Below, piece after piece: positions 53,601 to 62,829 of a stretch of 64,000 nucleotides of DNA (within the stretch, counting starts at the first letter, position 1; each line of letters opens with the position of its first letter). This stretch comes from Gordionus sp. m RMFG-2023. Taxonomy: Eukaryota > Nematomorpha > Gordioida > Chordodea > Parachordodidae. The translations under genes and the position numbers were made by a program. The notes under the pieces were generated by a model. That model was given only the letters and a program-made list of their open reading frames with translations. It had not been told where the DNA came from and did not search any database. The DNA is taken from positions 45,526,569-45,590,568 of the forward strand of contig NC_088776.1 in assembly GCF_954871325.1 (NCBI RefSeq), read 5' to 3'.

Positions 53601-56600
53601 AAAATTGGGCTTATTGTAAATATTGTGTTTTATTTGGATCAAAATATGTTGGTGAAGGTGAGCAAAAATTAAAGTGATTGGTGAATTGCCCATATATACA
53701 TTGGAAAGATGCGGAAGAGAATTTTGAAAACCTCAAAACCCGCAAGAGTACCAATTTCATAAGCCACCCTTTAGGGTCTCATATTTTATACCCTTATAAC
53801 TACTTATTAATTTTATAATGATCAAGGTAAAAAAAAAATAGCAAGTGAAAATAAAAGAAAAATATCTCCTATTATAGATTCAATTACATGTGAAAATCAA
53901 TGCTTTGCATTATGAGGACATCTAGATTTAGGTTCTATAGTTAACAATTATACCAATGAAAATGATGAAAATTTTGGTGAAATTCTCCGAAAACTAGCCA
54001 TTGGGGATGAAGAGATCAGGATTGACTCATTGTGCTACGTATTTAAGCCATACTATTCAAAACAAAATCATAGATGTGTGCAATGATTTGATATTTAAAA
54101 AGCGTAGTATCCAATAAGTCTCCATTCTTTTCAGTTTTGACTGGTGAATCAACAGACGTATGTGTAGAGCAAATGTCGTTTTGTGCTCGATATTTATATT
54201 CAGAAAATGTATATTTAATTTGTATAAAGTTATTATCATCTATAAAGATGAACATGAAGTTCAAATAAGAGGATATTTTGCAGTTTATTCCTATTCAAGA
54301 TATGAGAAGCGAAGATCTTGCAAACATAATTGGATTTTATCTAAAAAATTTTTAATTAATGTCAATTCTATACGGAGACAAGAATATCATGGTGCCCCGG
54401 CTATGAGTGGTCATTTATGTGTGGTTCAATCTCAATGGAAAAAAAATACCCTCCATCAATTTATGTTGAGTGTGCGTTTAATTCTCTAAATTTTACTATT
54501 TCTAACTGTTGTTCAATTCCTGTTATTAGAAGTACCATTGGTTTATTAAAATTTTATTTTAATTATAAAATATTATATAAAAAGATACAATAGGCAACGT
54601 GTAAGATATTTTCAAGTATCCAATGAGATCCAATGCAAGTTGTCAACAAGAGAAAAATTTATTTGGGAACATTGATCATAAAATTGTCAAAATGTGCCCA
54701 AAAAGATGGATTTTTCGACTAAAATCAATTACGGTTTTTCTTGAACTAATAATATACATGATAAATGTTGCGTTCGAAGAAATACATGAATGTGCAAAAA
54801 CGCCAGTGGTGATAGAAGGAAATAAAATAATGAAAGCAATTCCAGATCCTGAAATTTATTGGTGTTCATTGCATTAACACGCTCTTCGGCTACACAATAT
54901 TATTATACAGAGCCTTGCAAAAGTGAACCAAGATATGAAGCATTGATCTTAGCAGAAGATGCAAATGATGCTGTTTTACCAATTTTTTAAGATTTTTAAC
55001 ATGGTTCAAAAAAATTGCATTCATATAATATGATAATAAACAATAGATTGGCATCAATATTCCATTTGTTTTTGTCACCACTGGCGTTTCCCATTCACGT
55101 ATTTCCTCGAATACAACATATCACGTTTATTAGCTCAAGAAAAACAGCAACTGATTTTAGTAGTAAGCTCCATATTGTTGGGTACATTTTGTCAAGTTTA
55201 TTATGACGGTTCCCAAATTCTTCCTTTATTAGGCAATCCTTGAGGACATTGGATCTCTTTGGATACTTGAGAATATAATACACTTTACTTATCGTTCCTT
55301 TTTAAGTATATGATTATAATTAAAATAAAAGTTTAATAAACCCATGGTACTTAATAACAGGAATTGAGCAACAGTCCGAAATATCAAGAAATGAGACGCA
55401 GAGTGAACATGAATTGCTGTAGGGTATTTTTTTAATTAAGATTGAACCCCACATAAATGGCCACTCATAGCAGGGGCACCATGATATATTGTCCCAGCAT
55501 GAATTGATAATTTTAATTTTTTTATGATAAAAACCAGTTATGATCACAAGACATTCGTCTCTCATATCTTGAATAGGAATAACCTGTAAAAATTTTCTTA
55601 TCTGAATTTCATCTATATAGATGATAATAAATTTATACAAAATAAATATAAAGTTTACCATTTTCTGTATATAAATATCGAGTACACAACGACATTTGCT
55701 CAATCCCACATATTTCTGTTGATTCATGCACCAAAACTGAAAATAAGGGAGACTTATTAATATTGGATACTATTATTTTTAATATCAAATCATTGCACAC
55801 ATCTTGATTTCGTTTTGAAAGGTAGGGCTTAAATATGTAGCATTTTTTGGTTCAATATGTTAATCCTGATCTCATCTTCTTCAATGGATTGATCCAAAAT
55901 TCCCGGTTTAGAGACATTTTACCATGCGACACTTTATGAAGGGACCAATATGTATTTATTTTTATTTTTTAAGAAGTCAAAACTTAAAAAATATATACAT
56001 TAAGTATAATTATTTAAAAGCAATATATAAAAAACTAACAAAAATTAAAACTTTACAAAAATTAAAAATCGATAAAATTTAAATACAAGAAATTAAAAAT
56101 ATTATAGAGGCATAGATTCGTGAATGGATATGCAATTGGATCTAAATTATTTCAAGAGATATTTCTTGCCTGAGATAAAGATTTATGGTCGTCGAAGATG
56201 TAAAAGTTGTTTCCCTAAAGTTTTTAGGGAAAGTGAAGCTATGCCAAAGTTATCTAAAGTGGCAGTGACAAAGGTAAAAATATGGCATTTTCTAGTAAAA
56301 AATGTGTGAGTCGCTTCGAAGTGTTGGCGGCCTATAGTCCCAAGCCAGATGTAGTTTTCTAGCCCAATGAGTGGATGTTATTCCACCTGGAAGTTTGTTG
56401 TCTAAGCTATTGAGTCCTACAGACTCTAGCATTGCCTGAATGAGAGTACCTTTCGTAAGAGAGCATTATTTGAAAGATGGTGCGAATATCTGCCTTTAGA
56501 AAATCTGCAATAGACTTGAATTTGTAATAAACAGCAGATGTGTGGGGTAACTATATTTGCGTTGAGAGAGAGACCAATTGAGATCAGTAGTTCTTCTGGG

Positions 56601-59600
56601 AATAGATAAGTGCTAGATTCTTAGTTAATTTCATCTGATTTTATAACATAAGCAATAAAACAATTTAATTTATACTCTTTATTAGTAATCAATATATCAC
56701 AAATATATATTATAAATAAAAAATTTAATTGCAAGAAATATGGGCAATCGCTTTTAAAAATGTGAAAAATATCGAAATTCCTGATTTTTTAATATCTTCA
56801 TATTTCTCTGAGAAGTATGATGTTTTGCCCATTACGACTTAAAGATATAGGGCCTTATGTATGTGCATATCTTTATGACCCCCTTTAAAAATTTTCAAAA
56901 TGGCGAGAACATTAGCATAGTGATTTAATTCCATAAGGCCAGCCTTGGACACAATTGTTGTTCGGAGGACATCATTTAACATATAATTGTACTTCACATT
57001 ACATTATAAGGAGGAGGTGCAAAATTATATAGTTGTCCTATAATTTATAAAAAAAATATATAATTTTAACTAGGATTTCTACGTATTCGGATGTAGGTCT
57101 ACTCAATATGATATAAGCTCAGAGGAGCCTTTCATTTATCCAAATATTTCAGCTATGGTTTCAAGTGCATATCCAAGATTATCCTCTGGGCATAAGTAGG
57201 GGTCGATAAACAAATGCTATACAATTGGAAGTCATCATTAGACTGATAGACTTATTTTAGTCCCAAATAATTTATTTTCAAATACGCGCTCCATTTTAGA
57301 TAGAAATAGCATTTATCTGTGCCTGTTCAGAATCCATTAACATCTTCATCGGAAGTGCTATCGATTATTGTTTTAGCTCTTAAAATTTAAATTATGTCTA
57401 ATTAAATATAAATGTTTACGTTTATCATCCTTGCATATGACTCATTCGCTAAATAAAATCATCACATCTTATCAATCAAGGCAGCCGAAACTTCGAATTT
57501 TACATTTTGTCACTTATACATTAGGTGACTTTAGCATTAAAGCCTCATTTTTCCTAAAAACTTTAGGGAAAGATCCAATTGCACATCCATTCACGGATTT
57601 ATGCCTCTATATTTGTAATTTTTCATATTTTTTTAAAAAATTAGAAAAATATGAAAAATTTTTTTTGAAAAAAAGATAAATAAATAAATAAAATCGTGTG
57701 ATAAAATGTCGCATGACAAAATGTAGCTAGGTAAAAATTCCCATCATTTTATTTGTATCATTATTAAATATAGGACCTGAATCTCGATGTTCTCTTAATG
57801 CTCTACGTCCCCATATAATTATTGCCAGAGTTGGGCAGCGCGAATACTTGTATCTAAGACACAAGAACCTTTTGTATCTTGTACTCAGTATCTTTCTGAC
57901 ATTTCTAATAAGATATTAGTATCTGTATCTAAGATCCTTTATTCTGAAAAGAATCTTGTATCTTTTTCATTTTATTGACTTAAGATACAGATTCTTTTTA
58001 AATTTATGTTTAAAATTTTACATCTTACAGTATATATTATATTCTCTTCGAGAATCTTGTATTAATTTCCTTATTTTTCCCACCATTTTTTAATATATTG
58101 ACATCCAAAATTAGGTGAAAAATTTACAACTCATATTAAGGTAGATAGATAAAAAATAACAAAACCAAAACGATAAGTATAGATAATATTTAATATATAA
58201 AGATAGAGTATTATTACCAATTTTATTTAATATTTTTAATATGTAGGATGATTAACACTCATGATAGTGAAGAAGAAGGTAGTGAAATTTAAATTATAGA
58301 AATAAGTTCCCTGAATCATATTCCAATCTTAAAATTAATTTTTTTTAAAATAAGAGTTAAAAAAGACAATGTACTGGTTAGATGTAAAACTTGTATAAAC
58401 AAAAAAATGATAAATAGTTAAAAAACAAATATTGTTAAACTTATTAAAGTATATTATTTATGTGTAGTTAAAAGGGGCATAAGTTATCTTAAAAAATCAA
58501 GTTTACAATATTGTCTACCTTTATTAAAAGCTGTCCAAGATGGTATGGGCAAAATATTTTAAGAAAATATTTTCATATGATTTGAATATAATGAGGCTTT
58601 TCTTGGCATCAAATCACATCCATATTTTAAGAATTTATGAATTGAGTCGGTTCTTAAAAAAAATACCTTCAAAATATAATTAATAGAAACCCTAAATGTA
58701 GTACCAATGTATATAATCAAGCTAAAACTATAACACCAATAGATAAAACAACTAATAAAGAAAATGATGATGATTTTTCTTTTGGTGAAGCAAATGTTGC
58801 TGAGTTCAATCATACAAATAAAATCAAATTGGAAATTTTATAAAGAAAGTCGAAATACATTATAAATGCTTAATTATTATCCTTACTTTACGGAATTTTT
58901 TTTAAATATAATACTGCAATACCTTCATCAGCTCCAATTGAAAGGTTATTTAGTTTTGGCACAATGTTAAGTACGCCGAAACGGCAAAGGTCTAATGATA
59001 AATTATTTGAAAAATTTGATTATCTTATAAAATAGTGAATGTATTTTAAATACTCTTTTGCAAATTAATATTTTAACTCCCATAAAAATATCAGTCTCTA
59101 TCTCAATCTATGCTAAGAATGGGCTAATACTAATATTAAAATGCCTGATTATTATAATTAACTCACCATTAAATATTTTATTTATTATTGTAAATATTCA
59201 TTCTTATTATATGTGTATGTTATGTTCTTCACAAATAATTATTAAAACTGTATTATATAAGCTATTCTAATTTAATTGGTAATGATAATTTAAAAGTATC
59301 TTGTATTTAAGATACTCTAATTAAGCAAAAGATACAAGTATCTTTTATATTTTTGTATTTTAAAAGATACAAGTATCTGTATCTAAGATTCATTTTTTAA
59401 CAAAGAATCTGTATCTATATCTAGATTCTTTTTCCGAAGGACCTGCCCAACTCTGATTATTGCATCTATAATAATAGATATTTTTCTCTTATTTTCACTT
59501 GCTATTTATTTAGTCACCCTCACAATCCCCTAACATTAACCCTCCAATAAATGAGGATCGATAGGGAATAAAATATTGATATCTTTATTAATTAATCAAC

Positions 59601-61995
59601 TTTAATTTGGAAGGATTTTTATATACTATAAGTTCTTTCTTAATAAAAATTAATAAAACAATGGACAAATAAAAATACACAAAGGTTTTGGGTAATTTCT
59701 TTTAGGCCATTTCCAAACCAAACATTTTTTCAAAAGGCTAAGATATGTTTATGTCAAAATTTTTTGCTTCCAAACAACAAACGATTTCTATTATACAGCT
59801 GATTTTTTAGAAAGTATGCTACTCTTAATCTAATATTATTGTTTATTAAAATATAAAAAGTATATAAAATAATTACAGGGCCAAATCCTTTTCAAATAGG
59901 CTATACAAACAGAATAAACAAGCTAAATATTTATTTCTTAAATTGATTACTTTTATTAAAATATTATTCAAAAGTTAAGTTTATTTATATTATAAAATTT
60001 GCATTATGACCTAAAAAATGAAGGCAATGAATATCCTAAATATATAATACATGTTTTACAATATTTAATTAAAAGATGCATATAAGAAAAAAATAAAGGA
60101 TAATGATAGAAAATTTATTGATGCTGCTATAACTTATAAAGAATTAAAATTGCATTATATGGCATTCCCCATAACTGTGGAATAAATCAGTTGCAAGGTT
60201 TTTTTTGTAAATATGTAATAATTTATAATATTTCAATAAATATGTGTAAATTGTATAAAATTTTTATAAAAATTTATGCAATTGAAAAAAAATATTTCAA
60301 TAGATATCAATATTTAATATCTGTACTGTACAGCCCTATTTATGTCTAATCTTATACATTATAAATATAGTGTGGTAAATAAATACACATTCAAATTGAA
60401 GAGATTTATGAATTAAATTCATTCTTTTAAAAATACATAACAAAAGGCTATTTTGTTATTTTAAATGAATTTTGAACTTATATTTTTTGACGTTCATTTC
60501 TTAGGCTTCTTTTCTATATTTCAATTTTTTAAATTTAAGCAAAATTAATTTTAATCCTATTTTGAAATCAACAAAGTTTGTTTTTAAAGCTTAGGTAAAT
60601 TGGGGTATCATAACCCTGGGCTATCAAAAGTCTCTGTCTGCCCCTCGTCAGATCCCCTAGATTTTAGAAGGTATGAGTAATAAATGAATTAATATTTGGA
60701 TGAGAATTTGTTTTCTCTTATTTTTATAAAGTATGGTAGCAAATCATATATTTATTTTATTTTAGGCAATGATTTAGTTATTACTTTTGATAGATAAATT
60801 AGAAATTTGTCTATCTTTTATGTATGAATCAAAATTTAGCCTATTTTGATGAGAGGTGGTTCCTAAATTATTCTTTATTTTAAAAAATGTTAATACAGTA
60901 TATTAGTAACTTCAATATGAATAAATAATTGTGTAGGTAATAATAAATCATCAACAAGTTATAATCTAAAATAAGGTATGTAAAACCATCATCTAGCAAT
61001 AGTTTACAAATAGAGAGGTGTTAGTCAAATTTCCAATTCAAAATCAAACAAAGAAGAAATATCTGGTGGCCCATCATTCTTGACAGGTTAGCTATTAATT
61101 ATAAAACAAAAATTTTCAGAATTAGGGATATAAGGCTACTCTTAACAAAAAATCAATTTGTTTCTTTTTTACTATAGAGCAAGAGAATCTAAAATATTAT
61201 AATTTATCATATTCATAAACCAATAAAACAGATTTAATTATATTTAAATCCATAAAACAAATTTTAATAAAAAAATAATTTTAATATTAAAAAGTGTAGA
61301 TAAGTTAAATATACCTTTTTCCCACTACCATCACCATGTTCCAACTTAAATAAGCACAAATCATGATTGACATTCAAAGTAGCTACTAAAGGCCTTAAAA
61401 CATTGTAAATCAAATTATCTACAATTATTTACAAAGTATCACATTTTAAATGAGAAATGGCAGCCTTTGTAAAATAATGATCATATATATTAGAATTTGG
61501 AGGGGAGAATATTGTTCTTTCAAGTAATGCAGGTATAGCTATATCTAAATAAAATTTTAACATAAAAATATAATTAGCAGATTAGAATAAATATTAAGTG
61601 TTATAATTTTTACTAATTATTATTTTAAAAAAAATCAAGCATATAAAATGAATATTTATAATAAAAGAAAGTTTCAAAAATATAATTTACATTTGGGTAA
61701 TGACTCAATAATAGATATTATATCAATTCCAAATTTATTTTTAGGTATTTCTCTTGATGCAGTAATTAAAAATGTGTAATATATGGGCCCAATGATATTT
61801 GAAAATGGTTTAAGGGAGGGTTTCTGAAAATAAAAAGTCGGTATATACTTGTAGAAGCATTTATACTAATATAAAGATCCTATCGTGAAGAAGAATTAAA
61901 ATAAAATTATCATTATTCCATTTTATACAGTGCGAAAAAATTAAACTACTCGGATAGTTAGAGGAAAATATAGTTTTCAAATTTTTATTCAACAT
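23657..61995 (-). CDS. GTF3C4: TFIIIC90 / GTF3C4 homologue, 18 exons over 38 kb, complete
   Basis: A subunit of the Pol III factor TFIIIC, which binds promoters of tRNA genes in the nucleus. Exons: 61867-61995, 61691-61823, 61433-61544, 61315-61393, 49980-50142, 48808-49078, 48322-48419, 44403-44623, 43921-44203, 30780-30928, 28393-28640, 27711-27820, 26224-26479, 25115-25526, 24333-24492, 24040-24093, 23873-23959, 23657-23811. They total 3120 nt (1039 aa), with all 17 junctions in phase. Alignment from memory to human GTF3C4 runs collinearly: [19 protein letters not shown] (first propeller strand), [65 protein letters not shown], and a C-terminal zinc finger (CPIC about 936, CTNGHITTRC about 953-962, CDTC about 977, CCLC about 1020). 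The start is ATG at 61995; an upstream GTG frame is not used. Introns 4, 7 and 9 hold transposons. Least certain joints: exon 6 donor, exon 7, exon 13 acceptor. Confidence 0.85.
26751..27568. mobile_element. hAT-like non-autonomous element rich in GGCCCG, GTF3C4 intron 12
   Basis: Ends TAGTGAT and ATCTCTA are flanked by ATATAAAT and ATGTAAAT, a 7/8 match of an 8-bp duplication. Both subterminal regions carry GGCCCG/CGGGCC words. The interior is AT-rich with no transposase. Length 818 bp. Confidence 0.7.
30175..30393. mobile_element. Intact 219-bp hAT MITE (TAGTGTTGTTAA ends)
   Basis: Starts TAGTGTTGTTAAACGGCTC and ends GAGCTTAACAACACTA, flanked by a perfect 8-bp duplication ATTTGATC (30167-30174 and 30394-30401). 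The interior is inverted-repeat-like and non-coding. It lies in intron 10 of GTF3C4. Its terminus matches that of the giant element at 31787-42260. Confidence 0.9.
31795..32215. repeat. Left subterminal GACCC/GGGTC array of the giant hAT
   Basis: About 420 bp of short units such as CGACCCAAAATATGGGTCG separated by TTTTTTCGAC. Many units are themselves palindromic. A matching inverted array occupies the right end. Overlapping open frames on both strands are by-products of the repeat. Confidence 0.9.
32345..34110. repeat. 119-bp satellite-like tandem array in the left arm
   Basis: About 15 units with a period near 119 bp. Each contains ATGACAATTGTCAT or a variant, 'tatttttgaactttttcgaa' wording and 'gtaaaaatatat'. 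Alternate units differ consistently (CATAATCTTT versus CATAATTGTT; GACCCATA versus GTACCATA), giving a roughly 238-bp dimeric higher-order unit. Units toward 34100 are more diverged. The right arm keeps at most one unit. Confidence 0.92.
36498..36782 (+). CDS. Small ORF inside the inserted hAT, unrecognised
   Basis: A 94-codon frame with acidic N- and C-terminal parts and one isoleucine/asparagine-rich centre. No domain is visible. It could be an exon of a decayed transposase or chance; there is no splice or homology support. Confidence 0.2.
   Translation: MNNEESIVNDMIVNNVSTEGRKINLYIRYFIYKIIEALCVAQSEDICEIQCTDISECINFLNIIKLNIKFYIDIESEEDTTTSQIHGSSKYKGI
36905..37062. repeat. Minisatellite of TTATATTCTAGT units
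   Basis: About eight irregular units of 16-24 bp with the core ATTTATATTCTAGT and TCTTAAT linkers, within the inserted hAT near its right end. Confidence 0.85.
37280..38900 (-). pseudogene. hAT transposase, left-arm copy (degraded)
   Basis: Reading outward from the palindrome centre: [15 protein letters not shown] (38306-38497), then the 37570-38142 segment ([19 protein letters not shown] ... LDPRIKKTF), then 37280-37564 with [21 protein letters not shown] and the dimerisation core. These are classical hAT segments. Relative to the right-arm copy it has one A fewer in an A-run (VKKFIKVLL instead of VKKIHKSPS) and a TAG shortly after, so this copy is broken. Its apparent break between the 190- and 94-residue frames is an intron, as in the other copy. 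Confidence 0.8.
39192..39239. other. Centre of the giant palindrome
   Basis: AATATTGGGGATATTTTA (39192-39209) is followed after 12 nt by its perfect reverse complement (39222-39239). Homology extends outward on both sides with small gaps. Both transposase copies point away from this point. Confidence 0.95.
39500..41213 (+). pseudogene. hAT transposase, right-arm copy, with two introns (N-terminus doubtful)
   Basis: Mirror image of the left-arm gene. The reading continues through [16 protein letters not shown] and [19 protein letters not shown], a 47-nt intron (40283-40329), [12 protein letters not shown] through LKSLRS, a 92-nt intron (40818-40909), then [18 protein letters not shown] and [16 protein letters not shown] to the stop at 41213. 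Splicing removes the apparent stop between the two long frames. TRWNS, LDPR and the [13 protein letters not shown] dimerisation motif mark a hAT transposase. The part before about 40000 (MAITTDIWT) is broken by frameshifts, and no BED finger was found. Expression as a full enzyme is therefore doubtful. Confidence 0.8.
41815..42247. repeat. Right subterminal GACCC/GGGTC array of the giant hAT
   Basis: Inverted counterpart of 31795-32215 with the same GACCC/GGGTC words spaced by TCGAAAAA runs. The very end carries CGCGACTCGCGGCGTTTTAA before AACAACACTA; the left end lacks this GC-rich piece. Confidence 0.9.
42265..43682. mobile_element. Older hAT element (GGGATGTGAACCC ends), target of the giant hAT
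   Basis: Left end CTGGGATGTGAACCC and right end GGGTTCACATCCCTG are inverted. Subterminal GGTCC/GGACC words (GGGTCCGGGT) occur at both ends. It contains a decayed hAT transposase on the minus strand. The giant element landed four bases inside its left end, so its first bases CAGG remain at 31783-31786. I see no convincing 8-bp duplication around the reconstructed element. Confidence 0.75.
42425..43298 (-). pseudogene. Decayed hAT transposase of the older element
   Basis: [15 protein letters not shown] (43086-43298), then [20 protein letters not shown] and AVPATQVQ (42596-42886), then in another frame a VER..F/SSLKYI and [13 protein letters not shown] dimerisation segment. Stops and frame changes separate these blocks. 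Confidence 0.7.
45219..46529 (-). pseudogene. Old hAT element and transposase remnant (TAGACCTGTGCGCCG end)
   Basis: The left terminus TAGACCTGTGCGCCG leads into GGCGC/GCGCC-rich subterminal repeats (45225-45330). The minus strand then carries [20 protein letters not shown] and, in a shifted frame, [20 protein letters not shown], the hAT dimerisation core. Upstream traces ([16 protein letters not shown]) continue to 46490, where a second hAT is inserted; the sequence probably resumes after 47847. The other end was not found. Confidence 0.65.
46771..46806. repeat. (AT)n microsatellite
   Basis: Alternating TA/AT run interrupted by a stretch of A. Confidence 0.8.
46918..47485 (+). pseudogene. 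N-terminal hAT transposase remnant of the nested element
   Basis: YIVKHLRV, near the end of a likely BED finger, is followed in other frames by [10 protein letters not shown] and [20 protein letters not shown], the segment after the finger in hAT transposases. The catalytic part is absent, so the element is internally deleted. Confidence 0.65.
50176..52575. mobile_element. Fold-back (palindromic) element, 2.4 kb, TA duplication
   Basis: Ends CAGGGTCATTCAAAAAAGG and its inverted counterpart (...TTTTGAATGGGAAACCCTG) are flanked by TA on both sides. Arms run about 50176-51448 and 51547-52575 around a roughly 100-bp centre. The outer part of each arm is an array of AAGGAAAAG units with 10-bp linkers; the inner part has GATCTTCACGGGATTTAAAG and ATCGATAGCTAATCAAAAG. 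The left arm carries an extra copy of a 200-300-bp inner unit (TTGGGGGATCAG...). No transposase is encoded. TA duplication suggests mobilisation by a Tc1/mariner-type enzyme. Confidence 0.88.
53700..54880 (+). pseudogene. DUF4371-type hAT transposase remnant, left copy
   Basis: In alternating plus frames: CENQCFAL then [45 protein letters not shown]-type text (54130-54200), [21 protein letters not shown]-like text, and [14 protein letters not shown]. This order (CR..peF.alLd, sI..DETtD, GYDGAsnMSG) is that of DUF4371/ZMYM1-like hAT transposases. Frameshifts are many. It pairs inversely with the copy to the right. Confidence 0.7.
55905..57733. mobile_element. Mutator-like non-autonomous element, 9-bp duplication AAAATTCCC
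   Basis: AAAATTCCC flanks both ends (55896-55904 and 57734-57742). The terminal inverted repeats share ACATTTT and CATGCGACA. A second inverted block lies inside (TTCCCTAAAGTTTTTAGG at about 56210 and its mirror at 57550; GTGAATGGATATGCAATTGG). One copy has about 60 extra bases. No transposase is seen. A 9-bp duplication and G-starting ends fit Mutator-like elements. Confidence 0.75.
57826..59455. mobile_element. hAT element with perfect ATTATTGC duplication
   Basis: Ends CAGAGTTGGGCAGCG and GCCCAACTCTG are flanked by ATTATTGC (57818-57825 and 59456-59463). Both ends are rich in GTATCT/AGATAC. Length 1630 bp with a decayed internal transposase. The GTATCT style matches the element at 46530-47838. 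Confidence 0.9.
58340..59036 (+). pseudogene. Remnant hAT transposase inside 57826-59455
   Basis: [12 protein letters not shown] (half of a BED-type finger) near 58370 and, at the end, [20 protein letters not shown] plus [13 protein letters not shown] with a stop at 59036, the hAT C-terminal dimerisation segment. The catalytic centre is missing or unreadable. Confidence 0.7.
59700..59795. repeat. Dispersed repeat, copy B
   Basis: GGCCATTTCCAAACCAAACA and TTTTTTCAAA followed by 'cttccaaacaacaaacgat' match 12640-12760. Confidence 0.45.
59800..61310. other. Right part of GTF3C4 intron 4, no gene seen
   Basis: AT-rich intronic DNA. A short minus-strand stretch near 61010-61080 has coding-like composition ([20 protein letters not shown]) but no usable splice acceptor in that frame. 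Confidence 0.35.
61394..61432 (-). other. 39-nt micro-intron 3 of GTF3C4
   Basis: A GT...AG segment containing an in-frame TAA. Removing it joins KCDTL to PLVATLNVN and keeps phase 2, restoring collinearity with human GTF3C4 (MGCDANG-RCLLAALT). Read through, it would add 13 codons and a stop. Thirty-nine nt is near the lower limit for spliceosomal introns. Confidence 0.7.
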
Positions 61996-62690
61996 GTGCA
62001 AAGTTTTTTTAAAAATTTGAAACCTAACCAAATAACAATGCACTATTTTTTTTTGTAGAAATACAGGTATGATGCAGTTATTTTCGCAAAGAATTTCTCA
62101 TTATGTAAAGACATTTTTCATATTTTGCTATCATTCAATTTGAACATCATATAAGAATATAATTAGAAAAATGTCAATATCTCTATTTTTATCGTTCTTT
62201 TTCATATTTATCAAATAAAAAGAATAAACCTTCATAAATTGATTTTATTTAATTTTATTGGAATAAGAGTATCGCCTCTGATAGCGATACTCTGAGTTAA
62301 AATTTTGTTAACTTTCTCTTTATATTTTTTTTATTATTATAAAATTAAATTAAATCCAAAGTTTATATAAAATGAAAAAAGTGATTTTTACAATTTCGTT
62401 AATGTAATAAATATCATCAGTCATTTACATAAAAATTAATACATCTGTTAAAATAAATCACTTTATCAAATAAAATATACATTAAAAAAGTGTACATTAC
62501 AACATGCCACCCATTACTAAACCCAAGTGTTAGGGGTGATTGATAATATATGACCAATAATATACGAAATATAAATACACATCTGACGTTTTTCATTTAC
62601 TCCAAACTATATATTTAAACATTCCGCTTATTTTGGTGTCTATAAAATTTTCGCCGAAAATAAATTATCTTGATCGACTTTATAATAAAG
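61996..62690. other. GTF3C4 5' flank
   Basis: Upstream of the start codon on the minus strand. It should hold the 5' UTR and promoter, but no element can be assigned. Confidence 0.3.
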
Positions 62691-62694
62691 AATT

Positions 62695-62829
62695 AAGAAA
62701 TGCGGCTTTATGTCCATAGGAGGACGCCGTTTGATTCGTCTCACGAATAAGAATAAAGAAATGCGGTCTTTTTTTGTTTTTTTTTGTCCAAAGGAGGACG
62801 CCGTTTTAGTCGTCTTACGAATAAGAATA
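62695..62829. repeat. Two-copy repeat with GGAGGACGCCGTTT core
   Basis: Two direct copies (62695-62755 and 62756-62829) share AAGAAATGCGG, a T-rich stretch, GTCCA.AGGAGGACGCCGTTT and CGTCT.ACGAATAAGAAT. The second has a longer T run. They are notably GC-richer than the surroundings. Confidence 0.85.

Larger units (their letters stand above)
54890..59530 (-). pseudogene. DUF4371-type hAT transposase remnant, right inverted copy, split by two insertions
   Basis: The minus strand repeats the left copy: [28 protein letters not shown] (frameshifted GA..MSG region), [11 protein letters not shown]. The homology then continues on the far side of two insertions: 57743-57817 ([14 protein letters not shown]-like) and 59464-59530 (mirror of 'agcaagtgaaaataa' at 53840). 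Removing 55905-57733 and 57826-59455 makes the two copies collinear. Confidence 0.7.

Noticed and set aside
61010-61080. Possible extra C-terminal exon ([20 protein letters not shown])
   Set aside because: No acceptor gives that frame without a stop, and GTF3C4 continues in phase at 50142.
61393-61433. Premature stop in GTF3C4 that would make it a pseudogene
   Set aside because: The TAA lies in a 39-nt GT-AG segment whose removal restores phase and homology.
61996-62043. Upstream extension of GTF3C4 exon 1 beginning at 62043
   Set aside because: The apparent start is GTG; the first ATG in frame is at 61995 and fits the homologue's start region.
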